The notes: a model not told the origin generated them from the sequence alone. Counted from the stretch's first letter, positions 1 to 6,529 are shown. The stretch: 12,663 nt of DNA from Synergistaceae bacterium UBA4088 (GCA_002382605.1 DFYG01000162.1:1-12663); one strand, 5' to 3'. Numbers and translations are program-made.

Positions 1-489
1 CCCCTGCAGATAGTAAAAAAATACCAGGAGTGGGCGAAGCAGGAACCGGAGAAAAGTGCCGTAATTCTTTACGACACCATGTGGCAGGCAACACGCAAAA
101 TGGCCGAGGCCATCGGAGACGGCCTGGCAGAAAACGGCATCCCGTACAAGATCTTCCATATGGCGCTTTCGGACAGGAATGACGTGATCACGGAGATATT
201 CAGGGCAAAGGCCGTTTTTCTCGGATCTCCCTGTCTTAACGGGGGACTTCTCCCCACCATGACCCCTATCCTGGAAGATCTGAAGGGACTGAAGTTCAAA
301 AACAGGATCGGGGCTGCTTTCGGCTCATACGGCTGGAGCGGGGAGAACGTGAAGCGCATCGAAAAGGAACTCGAGGCTGCCGGCATTCCCCTGGCCGAAC
401 CTGGCGTACTTGCAAAGTGGCAGCCGGACTCCGGAAGCCTGGAACAGTGCCGCGCACTCGGGCGGAAGGTTGCCGGGAAGATCCAGTAA
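1..489 (+). CDS. Flavodiiron protein (A-type flavoprotein, FprA/ROO family), C-terminal part only
   Basis: The gene runs in from the left edge, so only about the last 162 residues are visible; full family members are near 400 residues and carry an N-terminal metallo-beta-lactamase-like diiron domain, which lies outside the window. What is visible is the flavodoxin domain that binds FMN. The phosphate-binding loop reads YDTMWQATRKMA (about residues 24-35 of the visible part), followed by the GSPCLNGGLLPTM segment and the FGSYGWSGENVKRIE segment, all characteristic of flavodiiron proteins rather than free flavodoxins. The family reduces O2 to water or NO to N2O in the cytoplasm, taking electrons from rubredoxin or similar carriers, and is typical of anaerobes and microaerobes. 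The stop TAA is followed after 32 nt by the next + strand gene, so the two may be co-transcribed. Family assignment is firm; substrate preference cannot be told. Confidence 0.93.
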   Translation, partial: PLQIVKKYQEWAKQEPEKSAVILYDTMWQATRKMAEAIGDGLAENGIPYKIFHMALSDRNDVITEIFRAKAVFLGSPCLNGGLLPTMTPILEDLKGLKFKNRIGAAFGSYGWSGENVKRIEKELEAAGIPLAEPGVLAKWQPDSGSLEQCRALGRKVAGKIQ

Positions 490-521
490 CTTCCAAAAAA
501 TGAGAAAAGGAGAGGGTAGAT

Positions 522-1106
522 ATGACACTTACGCTATTTTTGAGTTCCGTGATCGTTCTGGGGGCATTGCTGCTGAGGGCTGGAAGGGCCCAGGCGCATT
601 GCGATACACTGGAAGGGCCGGTCGTCAAGGCGGCACTGAAAGCCTTCGAAAAAGGGGATGTAACACCGGTTCTGATGTGGATACAGCCACAGGATGAGGC
701 AGAGGTAAAAAAAGCATTCGATCTTGCCCTTAAGGTACGCGCCCTCGGGCCGGAGGCCCGGGAACTGGCCGAAAGATCCTTCTTTGAAACACTGATCCGG
801 ATCCACCGTGCCGGGGAGGGCGCTCCTTACGAAGGCCTCAAGCCAGGCAGCAGTGTGCCGCCGGTGGTCGGCAAGGCGGATGCGGCACTTGAAAGCGGAG
901 ACATCTCCGAACTTTCCGAACGAATCCCCGGCCACGTCCGCAAGGCCATCGATGAGAGGTTCCATACAGCTCTCGAGAAGAAGAAGACCGCGGGCGATTC
1001 GCCTGAAAAGGGCAGGGAGTTTGTCGAAGCATACATATCCTTCGTTCACTACGTCGAGGGAATTCACGCCCTTACCATGGGCGGAGGACACCATCACGGT
1101 CACTAG
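522..1106 (+). CDS. Small exported DUF6448-type protein with His-rich C-terminus
   Basis: This encodes 194 residues. The ATG is preceded by a clear AAAAGGAGAGGG ribosome binding site (505-516), and an in-frame stop just upstream excludes a longer start. Residues 1-25 form a hydrophobic leader ending AQA before HCDTLEGPVV, so the mature protein probably starts at His26; the leader is unusual in having no basic residue near its N-terminus. The mature start HCD, the phrase LGPEARELAERSFFETL and the RIHRAGEGAPYEGLKPG segment match, from memory, the DUF6448 family, whose function is unknown to me. The C-terminus has FVHYVEGIH followed by a GGGHHHGH tail (His176, His182, His190-192, His194), suggesting metal binding; this is inference. 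It follows the flavodiiron gene by 32 nt, and a strong hairpin lies about 95 nt downstream. Location is probably the periplasm. Confidence 0.85.
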   Translation: MTLTLFLSSVIVLGALLLRAGRAQAHCDTLEGPVVKAALKAFEKGDVTPVLMWIQPQDEAEVKKAFDLALKVRALGPEARELAERSFFETLIRIHRAGEGAPYEGLKPGSSVPPVVGKADAALESGDISELSERIPGHVRKAIDERFHTALEKKKTAGDSPEKGREFVEAYISFVHYVEGIHALTMGGGHHHGH

Positions 1107-1200
1107 TCAAAAAAGACCTTCTGGAAAGACAACTGTTCGGACCGTTATCCCTGCGCGGAACTCTTCTGCGCTAAACCGGGAACAGCCTGAATTATCAGGA

Positions 1201-1239
1201 AAAGGAGACTCCCGATCGTTATTTTCGGGGGTCTCCTTT
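1201..1239. terminator. Strong hairpin between convergent genes, likely bidirectional terminator
   Basis: AAAGGAGACTCCCGA (1201-1215) pairs with TCGGGGGTCTCCTTT (1225-1239), giving a 15-bp stem with one G-T wobble and a 9-nt loop. It sits 94 nt after the DUF6448-type gene (+) and 2 nt after the stop of the alpha/beta hydrolase (-), so it can end transcription from both sides. The U-tract is short in either direction (TTT ending the stem, then AATTA on the + side), so termination efficiency is uncertain although the stem is very stable. Confidence 0.8.
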
Positions 1240-1241
1240 AA

Positions 1242-2048
1242 TTACAATACCTGAGGATCATCGCCAAGGAAATCCCCGATCAGGGAGAGAAATACCCCTG
1301 GCTCCTGGAACATCAGACCATGACCCGTACCCGCGACTACTTCAAGGAGAGCGCCGGGGATCAGCCCGGCCATCTTCCGGGAGTTTTCAGGCGGCACAAG
1401 CACATCCTCATCTCCGCACACAACCAGTGTCGGAGCATTCAGGGCGTCCAGCATTTCGGCGGTACCTCTCCAGTCTTCGATAGCCTTCTGCTGGAGTGCC
1501 AGAGATCCACCGGTTATTTCGCCAAGGGGGCGCGAGAAGATCTCCCCCACCCTCTGACCGTTCTTCGTGAGCCAGCCGGAAGGGAACAGCGTTTCAACCC
1601 ACCGCATCCCCCGTTCCTCGGGAGTGCCTGACTGATCGGAAAGCTTCTCGATGACCTTGGGCGACGGGGGAAAACTCCAGTCGGCGAAGGAAGCGTAAAG
1701 GACAAGCCTCCCTGTGCTTTCCGGATACGACAGAGCTATTTCCTGCGCAATAAGCGAACCCATTGACCACCCGAGGATGTGGCTTTTCCCTATGCCCAGT
1801 ACCTTGAGCAAACCACGGGCATCGTCCGCAAAGCGGGGTATCGTGAACTCCTTCTCTCCGACGGATGTACCACCAATTCCACGGTTGTCAAAGACGATAA
1901 CGCGGTACCGTTCCGCCAGACGGTCGATAACGGACTGTTCCCATATCTCCATCGTTGTTCCGAATCCGGATATAAGAAGAAGCGGGAAACCATTCCCCTT
2001 TTCGCGCCATGCCATTTCGATATCCCCGACTCTTGCTGAATTTATCAT
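1242..2048 (-). CDS. Alpha/beta-hydrolase fold protein (esterase/lipase-like)
   Basis: 268 residues from the chosen start. Residues about 21-36 carry the beta-strand and oxyanion region (LLLISGFGTTMEIW). FDNRGIGGT is at 53-61. The nucleophile elbow GWSMGS places the catalytic Ser at 95, GDEDVLVP gives Asp215, and AGTGHGLMF gives His243, so the full Ser-Asp-His triad is present. No signal peptide is seen, so it is probably cytoplasmic. The family covers esterases, lactonases, C-C hydrolases and haloperoxidase-like enzymes, and the substrate cannot be predicted from sequence. A start at 2069 is possible but is 7 codons upstream and its first codons themselves contain the ribosome binding site used by the ATG at 2048, so the shorter form is preferred. 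The gene stands apart from the operon upstream by 254 nt and probably has its own promoter. Confidence 0.92.
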   Translation of the reverse strand: MINSARVGDIEMAWREKGNGFPLLLISGFGTTMEIWEQSVIDRLAERYRVIVFDNRGIGGTSVGEKEFTIPRFADDARGLLKVLGIGKSHILGWSMGSLIAQEIALSYPESTGRLVLYASFADWSFPPSPKVIEKLSDQSGTPEERGMRWVETLFPSGWLTKNGQRVGEIFSRPLGEITGGSLALQQKAIEDWRGTAEMLDALNAPTLVVCGDEDVLVPPENSRKMAGLIPGALLEVVAGTGHGLMFQEPGVFLSLIGDFLGDDPQVL

Positions 2049-2054
2049 TGTCAG

Positions 2055-2060
2055 CCTCCT
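2055..2060 (-). promoter_or_regulatory. Ribosome binding site that fixes the hydrolase start
   Basis: On the minus strand AGGAGG lies 6 nt before the ATG at 2048. The alternative upstream ATG (2069) has no comparable site, so this decides the start of the alpha/beta hydrolase. Confidence 0.8.
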
Positions 2061-2100
2061 GTCATACATTTTCCGGCGCCAAAGCGGCCGGAGTCACTAA

Positions 2101-2106
2101 ATTATA
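2101..2106 (-). promoter_or_regulatory. Possible -10 element of the hydrolase gene
   Basis: The minus strand reads TATAAT, a perfect -10 hexamer, about 52 nt upstream of the hydrolase ATG, in the 254-nt gap after the decayed glycosyltransferase. No good -35 box is found 16-18 nt further upstream (the best is TGTTTA), so this is a weak call resting mainly on position and the -10 match. Confidence 0.35.
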
Positions 2107-2302
2107 AATGCCCCTCCGGACATTAAACAGCCAGGCGCATGATCGGTGATCATTGCTTACTTCCCATGCCGATACATTACGATCATTCCGGATCCGGCCT
2201 GTAAAGCGGGGCAATACTTCCCGGAATGACCCCAGCAAGTCAGACCGCGCAGATGGACCAGTTCCGCAGGGTTGTTCTTTCTAGACCTTCCCTCGAGGAT
2301 GA

Positions 2303-2636
2303 TCAGCACTCCATGACATGCCCGCTTCTTTTCAACCGCTCCCGGAGAGCATCAAGATCGGCGGGAGAATCGACGTCGGACCATGGGGAAAGGATCCCGG
2401 TACGGACACCCTCCGAGGCAAGGCTCTCCATGTTTTTTTCAAAAACGGCCCCGGCCCCGTGGGATACTCATGAAGGCTGCCAGTGTGTACCCTTTCCGGG
2501 TGAAGCCGATGGCGCCATACCCGCACCTCTCCCGACATATCAGAACCATCTCCCGGAAGGGTTCAAATGCATTCCATTGCGGTGCCCACGTAAGGAAACA
2601 ATGATTAGGCAAACGACGTCCGTTAAAAAGAGTTTC
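2303..2636 (-). pseudogene. Decayed remnant of a glycosyltransferase (TIGR04282/DUF2064-like), C-terminal part
   Basis: No intact ORF spans this stretch, but the minus strand carries family-like pieces in different frames. One frame reads MVL, then CGYGAIGFTRKGYTLAAFMSIP, up to a TGA at 2441-2439. A second frame from 2431 reads MESLASEGVRTGILSPWSDV and then DSPADLDALRERLKR, ending in TGA at 2303. Together these resemble the end of TIGR04282-type transferases: a V-x-L-G-P-x-E-D-G-G-Y segment, then I-P-W-G-T, then a P-W-x-D-V-D-T-P-x-D-L ending. Between the pieces is a frameshift near 2445-2460 in a GC-rich run. The expected EDGGY is degraded to ERCGY, and further stops lie upstream. The N-terminal two thirds of the gene are missing, and the remnant begins directly after the stop of the cysteine-rich gene. 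Assignment is from motif memory; the PWSDVDSPADL ending is the strongest piece. The start boundary is approximate. Confidence 0.6.
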
Positions 2637-3062
2637 CTATTCCCCCGGGAAAAAGACCTCTTCCCAGAGCTCGGTCACCCAGGCGGCCGTCGCGGCGGTC
2701 AGTTCCACACAGGGTTTACGGGAAAACCGCCTCATCATCGGCCTCCCGGCTTTTATGACAGCACAGCAGGATGCCCCGAAATCCGCGCGGAAACGCTTCA
2801 GGATCATACCGGGAAGCTTGTCTCCAAAGGGGTGCGGCTTCCTTGAAGCAAGCATTCCCGAAATCATGACGGCTCCGGTGAGAGCTCCACAGGTGCATCC
2901 TCCACCCATCCCTTCTCTGAGGAGAGAGGCCGAATTGATCACTTCGGGAGAGACTGTCTCCTCAAGCGCTTCCGAAACTGCCATTATCACAGACTGGGCG
3001 CAATTGTCGCACTCGCTCATATATCCTGCGGCCAGCCGTTTTGCCTTCTCAGCCCGACTCAT
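2637..3062 (-). CDS. C_GCAxxG_C_C-type cysteine-rich redox protein
   Basis: 141 residues. The start ATG at 3062 overlaps the TGA of the preceding gene (ATGA, 4 nt), indicating translational coupling, and has a near-perfect ribosome binding site within the upstream gene. Conserved cysteines follow the family pattern: ECDNC (Cys18, Cys21) near the N-terminus, then GMGGGCTCGALTGAV with Cys56 and Cys58, then DFGASCC (Cys99, Cys100), and Cys118. The length matches this small family, which is named after its cysteine spacing and is thought to be redox-active or cofactor-binding; no firm biochemical role is known to me. No signal peptide or membrane segment, so cytoplasmic. The same reading frame stays open far upstream through the neighbouring gene, but that part has no protein-like features and the coupled ATG is the start. 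What follows downstream is a decayed glycosyltransferase. Confidence 0.88.
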   Translation of the reverse strand: MSRAEKAKRLAAGYMSECDNCAQSVIMAVSEALEETVSPEVINSASLLREGMGGGCTCGALTGAVMISGMLASRKPHPFGDKLPGMILKRFRADFGASCCAVIKAGRPMMRRFSRKPCVELTAATAAWVTELWEEVFFPGE

Positions 3063-4036
3063 GCGGCCACCTCCTTTCGGGGCATTCGTTCCAGAGCCAA
3101 GATCACTCCGCCGTAAAGACTTGTGATACTGAGGAGAACTCCGAAAATGAACGAGGATGTCGCGGCCGCCTCCGAATGGACCCTCCATGGGGTCAGAAGC
3201 GCGATCGCGGCTCCTTCGCGAAGCCCGGATCCGTTGATCGAAACCGGAATCATTGAAAAAGCCGAGATCGCAGATATTGCAAGGGAGGCCTGGATCCACC
3301 CTATCCTGAGGTCGATCGCACGGAAGACACAGACGTAGACCATGACCACCGCGATCTGAAACAGCAGAGACCAGAAAAGAGTTCTGATCCAGACACTTCC
3401 CTTCAGGGAGAGCTTCATGCCGTAGTCCCGTGCTGCAGTCAGGTTTTCGATGAGGTGCTTCAGTATACGGTTTCGAATGCTGCCGCAGGATGGGAATACG
3501 GAGATGCCACGTGTGACCATCCATGCCAGTATGATCCCCGCAATAACAAGCCCAAGGAAGCCGGCAGCAAAAACCTTGCTTCCCGGAAGAAACGCGGCGG
3601 CAGCAAGACCCAGAAGAGCAAGACCTGAAAGAGCAAGAAGGCGCTCGAAGATCACCGACAAGAACACCCCCGGCCGAGATCCGGCGGCTTTTCCGGCGCG
3701 CCATATCCGGAACGCGTCGCCTCCGATGCTCGAAGGCATAAAGTTGTTGAAGAAGATGCCGACCCAGTAGCAATCCCATGCTTCTCTCCAGGATATAGAG
3801 AGCCCCTGCCCTTCCATGATCACCAGCCATTTGACGACACTGATCACCATGGAGCCAATGATCCAGAGAATGGCCGCAAGGACCCAGTAAGGGTGGGCCC
3901 GCAAAAGCAGGCCCATGGCTTCCCCGACATCGATCGAACGATATACCAGAAACAGCAGAACTCCCGAAACAATTATCCGCAAAGCCGATTTCACGGCTCC
4001 GCTTCCGCATGCTAAGGGAAATAACCTGGAAAACAT
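3059..4036 (-). CDS. LPG-synthase TM-region (YbhN/AglD-type) integral membrane protein
   Basis: 325 residues from the ATG at 4036, with several hydrophobic helices across the length. Two family hallmarks are present: NNFMPSSIGGDAFR (residues 97-110) and NGSGLREG (268-275), as in the flippase-like domain of lysylphosphatidylglycerol synthases and the stand-alone YbhN/AglD proteins. There is no C-terminal aminoacyl-transfer domain, so this is the membrane part only; stand-alone members are linked to lipid or glycolipid handling, but the substrate here is unknown. The ATG shares its A with the TGA of the upstream VTT gene (TGATG); a GTG one codon earlier (4039) is an alternative start. The ribosome binding site is weak, consistent with coupled translation. 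Its 3' end overlaps the next gene by 4 nt. Location: inner membrane. Confidence 0.9.
   Translation of the reverse strand: MFSRLFPLACGSGAVKSALRIIVSGVLLFLVYRSIDVGEAMGLLLRAHPYWVLAAILWIIGSMVISVVKWLVIMEGQGLSISWREAWDCYWVGIFFNNFMPSSIGGDAFRIWRAGKAAGSRPGVFLSVIFERLLALSGLALLGLAAAAFLPGSKVFAAGFLGLVIAGIILAWMVTRGISVFPSCGSIRNRILKHLIENLTAARDYGMKLSLKGSVWIRTLFWSLLFQIAVVMVYVCVFRAIDLRIGWIQASLAISAISAFSMIPVSINGSGLREGAAIALLTPWRVHSEAAATSSFIFGVLLSITSLYGGVILALERMPRKEVAA
3068..3077 (-). promoter_or_regulatory. Ribosome binding site inside the upstream gene
   Basis: The minus strand reads AAAGGAGGTG 5 nt before the ATG at 3062, an almost exact match to the 16S anti-Shine-Dalgarno complement. It lies within the last codons of the LPG-synthase-TM-type gene and shows that the cysteine-rich protein starts at 3062, although its frame is open much further upstream. 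Confidence 0.85.
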
Positions 4037-4743
4037 CACACTTCAGTTTCTGCGGCCTGCGTTATGGCTCTCCTTTTGAAAGCCCAGGCAGCCACCAGAA
4101 GAACCATGAAACCCGTGATCCCCCAGAGAAAGGTTTTCCCGGACCGGGTCATATTCTCTCCCCACCAGGAATAAAGTACGGTCGCGGGAAGCTGCCCCAG
4201 ACCTGTCGCCCAGAAGAAACTCCAGAAGGTCACCGTGGTCAGGCCCGCAGCGTAGGAAACCACATCAAAGGGCATCACGGGGAGCAGCCTGGCTATCAGG
4301 ATGGCGTGGGTCCCGTGATCTTTGAAAAAAGAGTCCGTCCTGTCAAGGATGCTGCTCCCCCCGACAAGCTTTTCAACAACGGGACGACCAAAGCTCCTCC
4401 CTATGGCCCAACAGATCCCGGCGCCAAGCATGGCTCCGGTCCAGGAGTAGAATGCGCCCGCTTTCCACCCGAAGACCCAGGCGTTGGCAAAGGTTACCAC
4501 GAAGGCCGGAAGCGGCGATGCCAGGGACTGAAAGATCATTATTCCCATAGATGCTATCGGAGCCCATATCCCGAAACTCCTGATAAATATCCTCATCCTC
4601 TTGATGTCGGCCGTGGCTAGTATCGAAGCCGCATTGTTGATGGCCAGGTTGAAAGATGGCGCAAGGAAGTAAAGCAGAGTTCCCACGGCAATCACGCTCA
4701 GGGAAAAGCCGAGGAGAAGTCTTTTCCCTGTCTTCTTTACCAA
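4036..4743 (-). CDS. VTT-domain (TVP38/TMEM64, DedA-like) membrane protein
   Basis: 235 residues if translation starts at the TTG at 4743. A membrane helix near residues 9-30 leads into the VTT (SNARE-associated) domain, with FANAWVFGWKAGAFYSWTGA starting near 85 and ARLLPVMPFDVVSYAAG at 151-167, followed by GLGQLPATVLYSWWGE and a last helix before a basic tail (FKRRA). Family members are scramblase/flippase-like membrane proteins; the substrate here is unknown. Start choice: an ATG at 4815 would overlap the rhodanese gene by 68 nt, and its GGGAGG abuts the ATG with no spacing. The TTG at 4743 lies 4 nt after the rhodanese stop, begins a typical basic N-terminus (VKKTGKR) and has GGAG 10 nt upstream. 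The gene ends in TGATG, sharing a base with the next gene. Confidence 0.88.
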   Translation of the reverse strand: MVKKTGKRLLLGFSLSVIAVGTLLYFLAPSFNLAINNAASILATADIKRMRIFIRSFGIWAPIASMGIMIFQSLASPLPAFVVTFANAWVFGWKAGAFYSWTGAMLGAGICWAIGRSFGRPVVEKLVGGSSILDRTDSFFKDHGTHAILIARLLPVMPFDVVSYAAGLTTVTFWSFFWATGLGQLPATVLYSWWGENMTRSGKTFLWGITGFMVLLVAAWAFKRRAITQAAETEV

Positions 4744-4747
4744 AACC

Positions 4748-5650
4748 CTACTTCTCCACTGGCAGGTTGTCGTTGCCGGCCCACTCCGAGAATGAAGCTT
4801 CGTAATTACGGGCATCCTCCCATCCGGAAAGGCGGAACATCATGGCAAGAAATCCCGAGCGGATGCCGATCGTGCAGTATGTTACCACCTGGTCGCCGGG
4901 CTTTACTCCCATGGACAGGAAGAGTTCACGCATCTTGTCCGGCTCAATGACAGTGCCGTCATCGTTATAGACGGAATCGAACGGGATGCAGCTTGCACCG
5001 GGGATGTGGCCGCGGCGCTTTTCTCCGTGGTCGGTATCCCCTTTGTATTCAGCAGCGGATCTGGCATCGATTATCTTGAATTTTTTCCAGTCGGCGATCA
5101 TCTCTTCCCTGCTAACTACATAGGATCCGTCGATCTCCTTGACCGTAAAGGGAACCGGCGTTACAGAGTGGGCCTCTTTGGTAACCTCGCCTCCGGCAAC
5201 CTTCCATGCGGGGAAACCACCGTCCAGAATGCGAACATTGTTTACTCCGACAAGGCGGAGTTCCCAGAGCACGCGTCCGTCTTCACCAAAGCTGTAGGGC
5301 TCCCCATAGATAATTACTGGTTTTTTTCCGTCTATCCCCAGGGACCCCACGTAGGCTCCAAGCTTGTCGTTGGCCATGGTTGTATTCCATCCCGGGTCAC
5401 CCTGTTTGCCGATGGGAGGGTCGGTCCAGGAAGACCATGGGGAGTTGATGGCTCCTGGAATATGCCCTGCCTTATAAGCCTTTTCACTGCGCGCGTCAAG
5501 GATGACGACTTCAGAGAGATTGGCTTTCAGCCATGAAACATCGGTGAAAAGAACTTCCTTTTCAATGGACATGGCAAAGGATGTTCCAGTGATCAGCATA
5601 ACAGTCAATAGGGCGGCAAGCCCCGAAAGAGACAGCAGATTGCGTTTCAT
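4748..5650 (-). CDS. Exported tandem-rhodanese sulfurtransferase (thiosulfate/mercaptopyruvate type)
   Basis: 300 residues from the ATG at 5650, which has a GAAAGGAG ribosome binding site 8 nt upstream; a start 10 codons earlier is open but lacks one. Residues 1-26 are a classical signal peptide (MKRN, a hydrophobic stretch, then SFA), so the protein is periplasmic or envelope-bound. Two rhodanese domains follow. The N-terminal one (about 30-160) has ILDARSEKAY and HIPGAI but a YGEPYSF loop with no cysteine, as is normal for the inactive domain. The C-terminal one (about 175-295) has IIDARSAAEY, RGHIPGA and the active loop TYCTIGIRSG with catalytic Cys259. It should transfer sulfane sulfur to a thiol or cyanide acceptor; the physiological donor is unknown. 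It is the first gene of a five-gene block, and the next start is only 4 nt away. A good promoter lies just upstream. Confidence 0.92.
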   Translation of the reverse strand: MKRNLLSLSGLAALLTVMLITGTSFAMSIEKEVLFTDVSWLKANLSEVVILDARSEKAYKAGHIPGAINSPWSSWTDPPIGKQGDPGWNTTMANDKLGAYVGSLGIDGKKPVIIYGEPYSFGEDGRVLWELRLVGVNNVRILDGGFPAWKVAGGEVTKEAHSVTPVPFTVKEIDGSYVVSREEMIADWKKFKIIDARSAAEYKGDTDHGEKRRGHIPGASCIPFDSVYNDDGTVIEPDKMRELFLSMGVKPGDQVVTYCTIGIRSGFLAMMFRLSGWEDARNYEASFSEWAGNDNLPVEK

Positions 5651-5692
5651 TATTTTTCTCCTTTCAGTGACGAAAAACATCCGGCAGGATAC

Positions 5693-5720
5693 ATTATCGA
5701 CCCGCCTTCCCGAATGTGAA
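5693..5720 (-). promoter_or_regulatory. Putative sigma-70 promoter of the rhodanese operon
   Basis: On the minus strand TTCACA (5720-5715) and GATAAT (5698-5693) are separated by 16 nt; each matches 5 of 6 consensus bases. The predicted start of transcription would be near 5686, giving a leader of about 36 nt with the ribosome binding site before the rhodanese ATG. Found by reading only, with no test against background. Confidence 0.55.
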
Positions 5721-6280
5721 GGGATCTCGCAGACGACTGAACATTGCCGACAGGTCAGCAGTGGGCTTTATCCCGTAAAAAGATCTTCGGGTCAGGGTAA
5801 TTTCAGACTGGGGTGTGGTGGATCCGGGGTTTCTAAAGCGAGGTAGAGAGATGCCTGTTCTTCACGGAAAATACCGGCAGGCAGGCCGCCGCGATACACC
5901 CGTTCCAGTCGGAATCACCCGGCAGGTGCAAGCCTTGCACCTTCAGAACATCTCACATGGGTTTTCGGGTCATCAGAAGCGTCCTCCTTCCGGTAGGCAT
6001 TTTGGCGTTTCAACGAACCAAAGAGTAACTCCGGATCATATTTTCTGTCAATAAATACTCTTGTCCTACATGGTATGAGTCTGAAGAAGCGGTTTTGGTC
6101 GATCATGGAGGTATGAGCACGAGGGAGGTTTTCAGCCTCGGGGCGTAACCCACTTTTGATCAGGAACTGGCTTGACCGGATCGTTATCCGGGAGTACAGA
6201 TCGGAATTCTGAGTCCGGAAGGTTCATGTCCGATCCCTTACCTCAGCCCTCCAGAAGCCTGTAGCCTTTTTCCCGAAACA
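5721..6280. other. Non-coding stretch between two minus-strand operons
   Basis: Open frames here are short on both strands and show no protein-family features or good ribosome binding sites, so I see no gene. It holds one striking element, the 19-bp palindrome at 5924-5942, and three copies of the 8-mer CCGGCAGG in the neighbourhood (5681-5688, 5874-5881, 5919-5926), the last overlapping the palindrome. Its length (the whole gap is 675 nt) is generous compared with the very tight spacing inside the adjacent operons. Confidence 0.6.
5924..5942. repeat. Perfect 19-bp palindrome, possible operator
   Basis: AGGTGCAAG, a single C, then CTTGCACCT: nine-base arms match perfectly around one central base. 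No T-tract follows on either strand, so it does not look like a terminator. It lies about 200 nt upstream of the putative rhodanese promoter. The shape suits a dimeric regulator binding site; no regulator gene is in the window. Confidence 0.5.
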
Positions 6281-6310
6281 GTTGTTCCGGCTTTGCAGGA
6301 AGGGAACAAC
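6281..6310 (-). terminator. Possible terminator after the small membrane protein gene
   Basis: GTTGTTCC (6281-6288) and GGAACAAC (6303-6310) form a perfect 8-bp stem with a 14-nt loop, starting 15 nt after the stop at 6326 in the minus direction. The following bases (TGTTTCGG) are only mildly U-rich and the loop is long, so efficiency is doubtful. The position at the end of the operon is the main support. Confidence 0.35.
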
Positions 6311-6325
6311 GCAAGATCAGGGGGC

Positions 6326-6529
6326 TTAGTGGATCATGGCATGAATGATTCCAAAGGCCAATGAGCCTATGCCTGCCCACTTGTGAAGCCGAAAGACCCA
6401 CGGACCCTTTATGACCCTGCGGATCTTCGCGCCGGATATTTCCGTGACTCCTGCTGTCACCATCAGGATAATTGCCGTTTGCCCGGTAAATTCAAACAGG
6501 TCTTCCAGCTTCCAGCACCCCTTTCCCAT
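6326..6529 (-). CDS. Small two-helix membrane protein with H-x13-H, possible heme-b binder
   Basis: 67 residues. Two hydrophobic segments (about 16-32 and 46-66) are joined by a basic loop (AKIRRVIKG). The second helix carries RLHKWAG...FGIIHAMIH, giving His49, His63 and His67; His49 and His63 are spaced H-x13-H, the spacing used for heme ligands in ferric-reductase/NOX-type and related b-type cytochromes. It resembles a half-module of such proteins, and a homodimer or partner would be needed to ligate heme; this is inference. The gene starts 31 nt after the DedA-PAP2-LssY_C stop, with a modest GAAGAGA site before the ATG. The high hydrophobicity, the protein-like helix pattern and the position at the end of an operon argue that it is real. 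I do not recognise a named family with certainty. Confidence 0.65.
   Translation of the reverse strand: MGKGCWKLEDLFEFTGQTAIILMVTAGVTEISGAKIRRVIKGPWVFRLHKWAGIGSLAFGIIHAMIH

Noticed and set aside
2136..2150. Small inverted repeat ATGATC-n3-GATCAT between the glycosyltransferase remnant and the hydrolase gene
   Set aside because: Six-base arms with no T-tract; too weak to call a terminator or operator.
2226..2846. 206-codon + strand open frame across the glycosyltransferase remnant
   Set aside because: No family features, proline-rich shadow-like composition, and it runs antisense into the cysteine-rich gene; the minus strand explains the region better.
2637..4010. 457-codon open frame on the minus strand covering most of the LPG-synthase-TM-type gene and all of the cysteine-rich gene
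   Set aside because: Only the part after the ATG at 3062 is protein-like. The upstream part is an Arg/Ser/Gly-rich off-frame translation of the membrane protein gene, whose own frame has family motifs; the ATG at 3062 has an excellent ribosome binding site.
4748..5650. Missing cysteine in the first rhodanese domain taken as inactivation
   Set aside because: In tandem rhodaneses the N-terminal domain normally lacks the catalytic cysteine; the second domain has it (Cys259), so the enzyme appears intact.
5681..5926. Three copies of the 8-mer CCGGCAGG
   Set aside because: An 8-mer of this composition recurs easily in GC-rich DNA, and the copies have no regular spacing; noted only because one overlaps the palindrome.
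5815..6106. Short open frames on both strands in the 675-nt intergenic region
   Set aside because: None has a convincing ribosome binding site, hydrophobic or domain pattern, or homology that I recognise.
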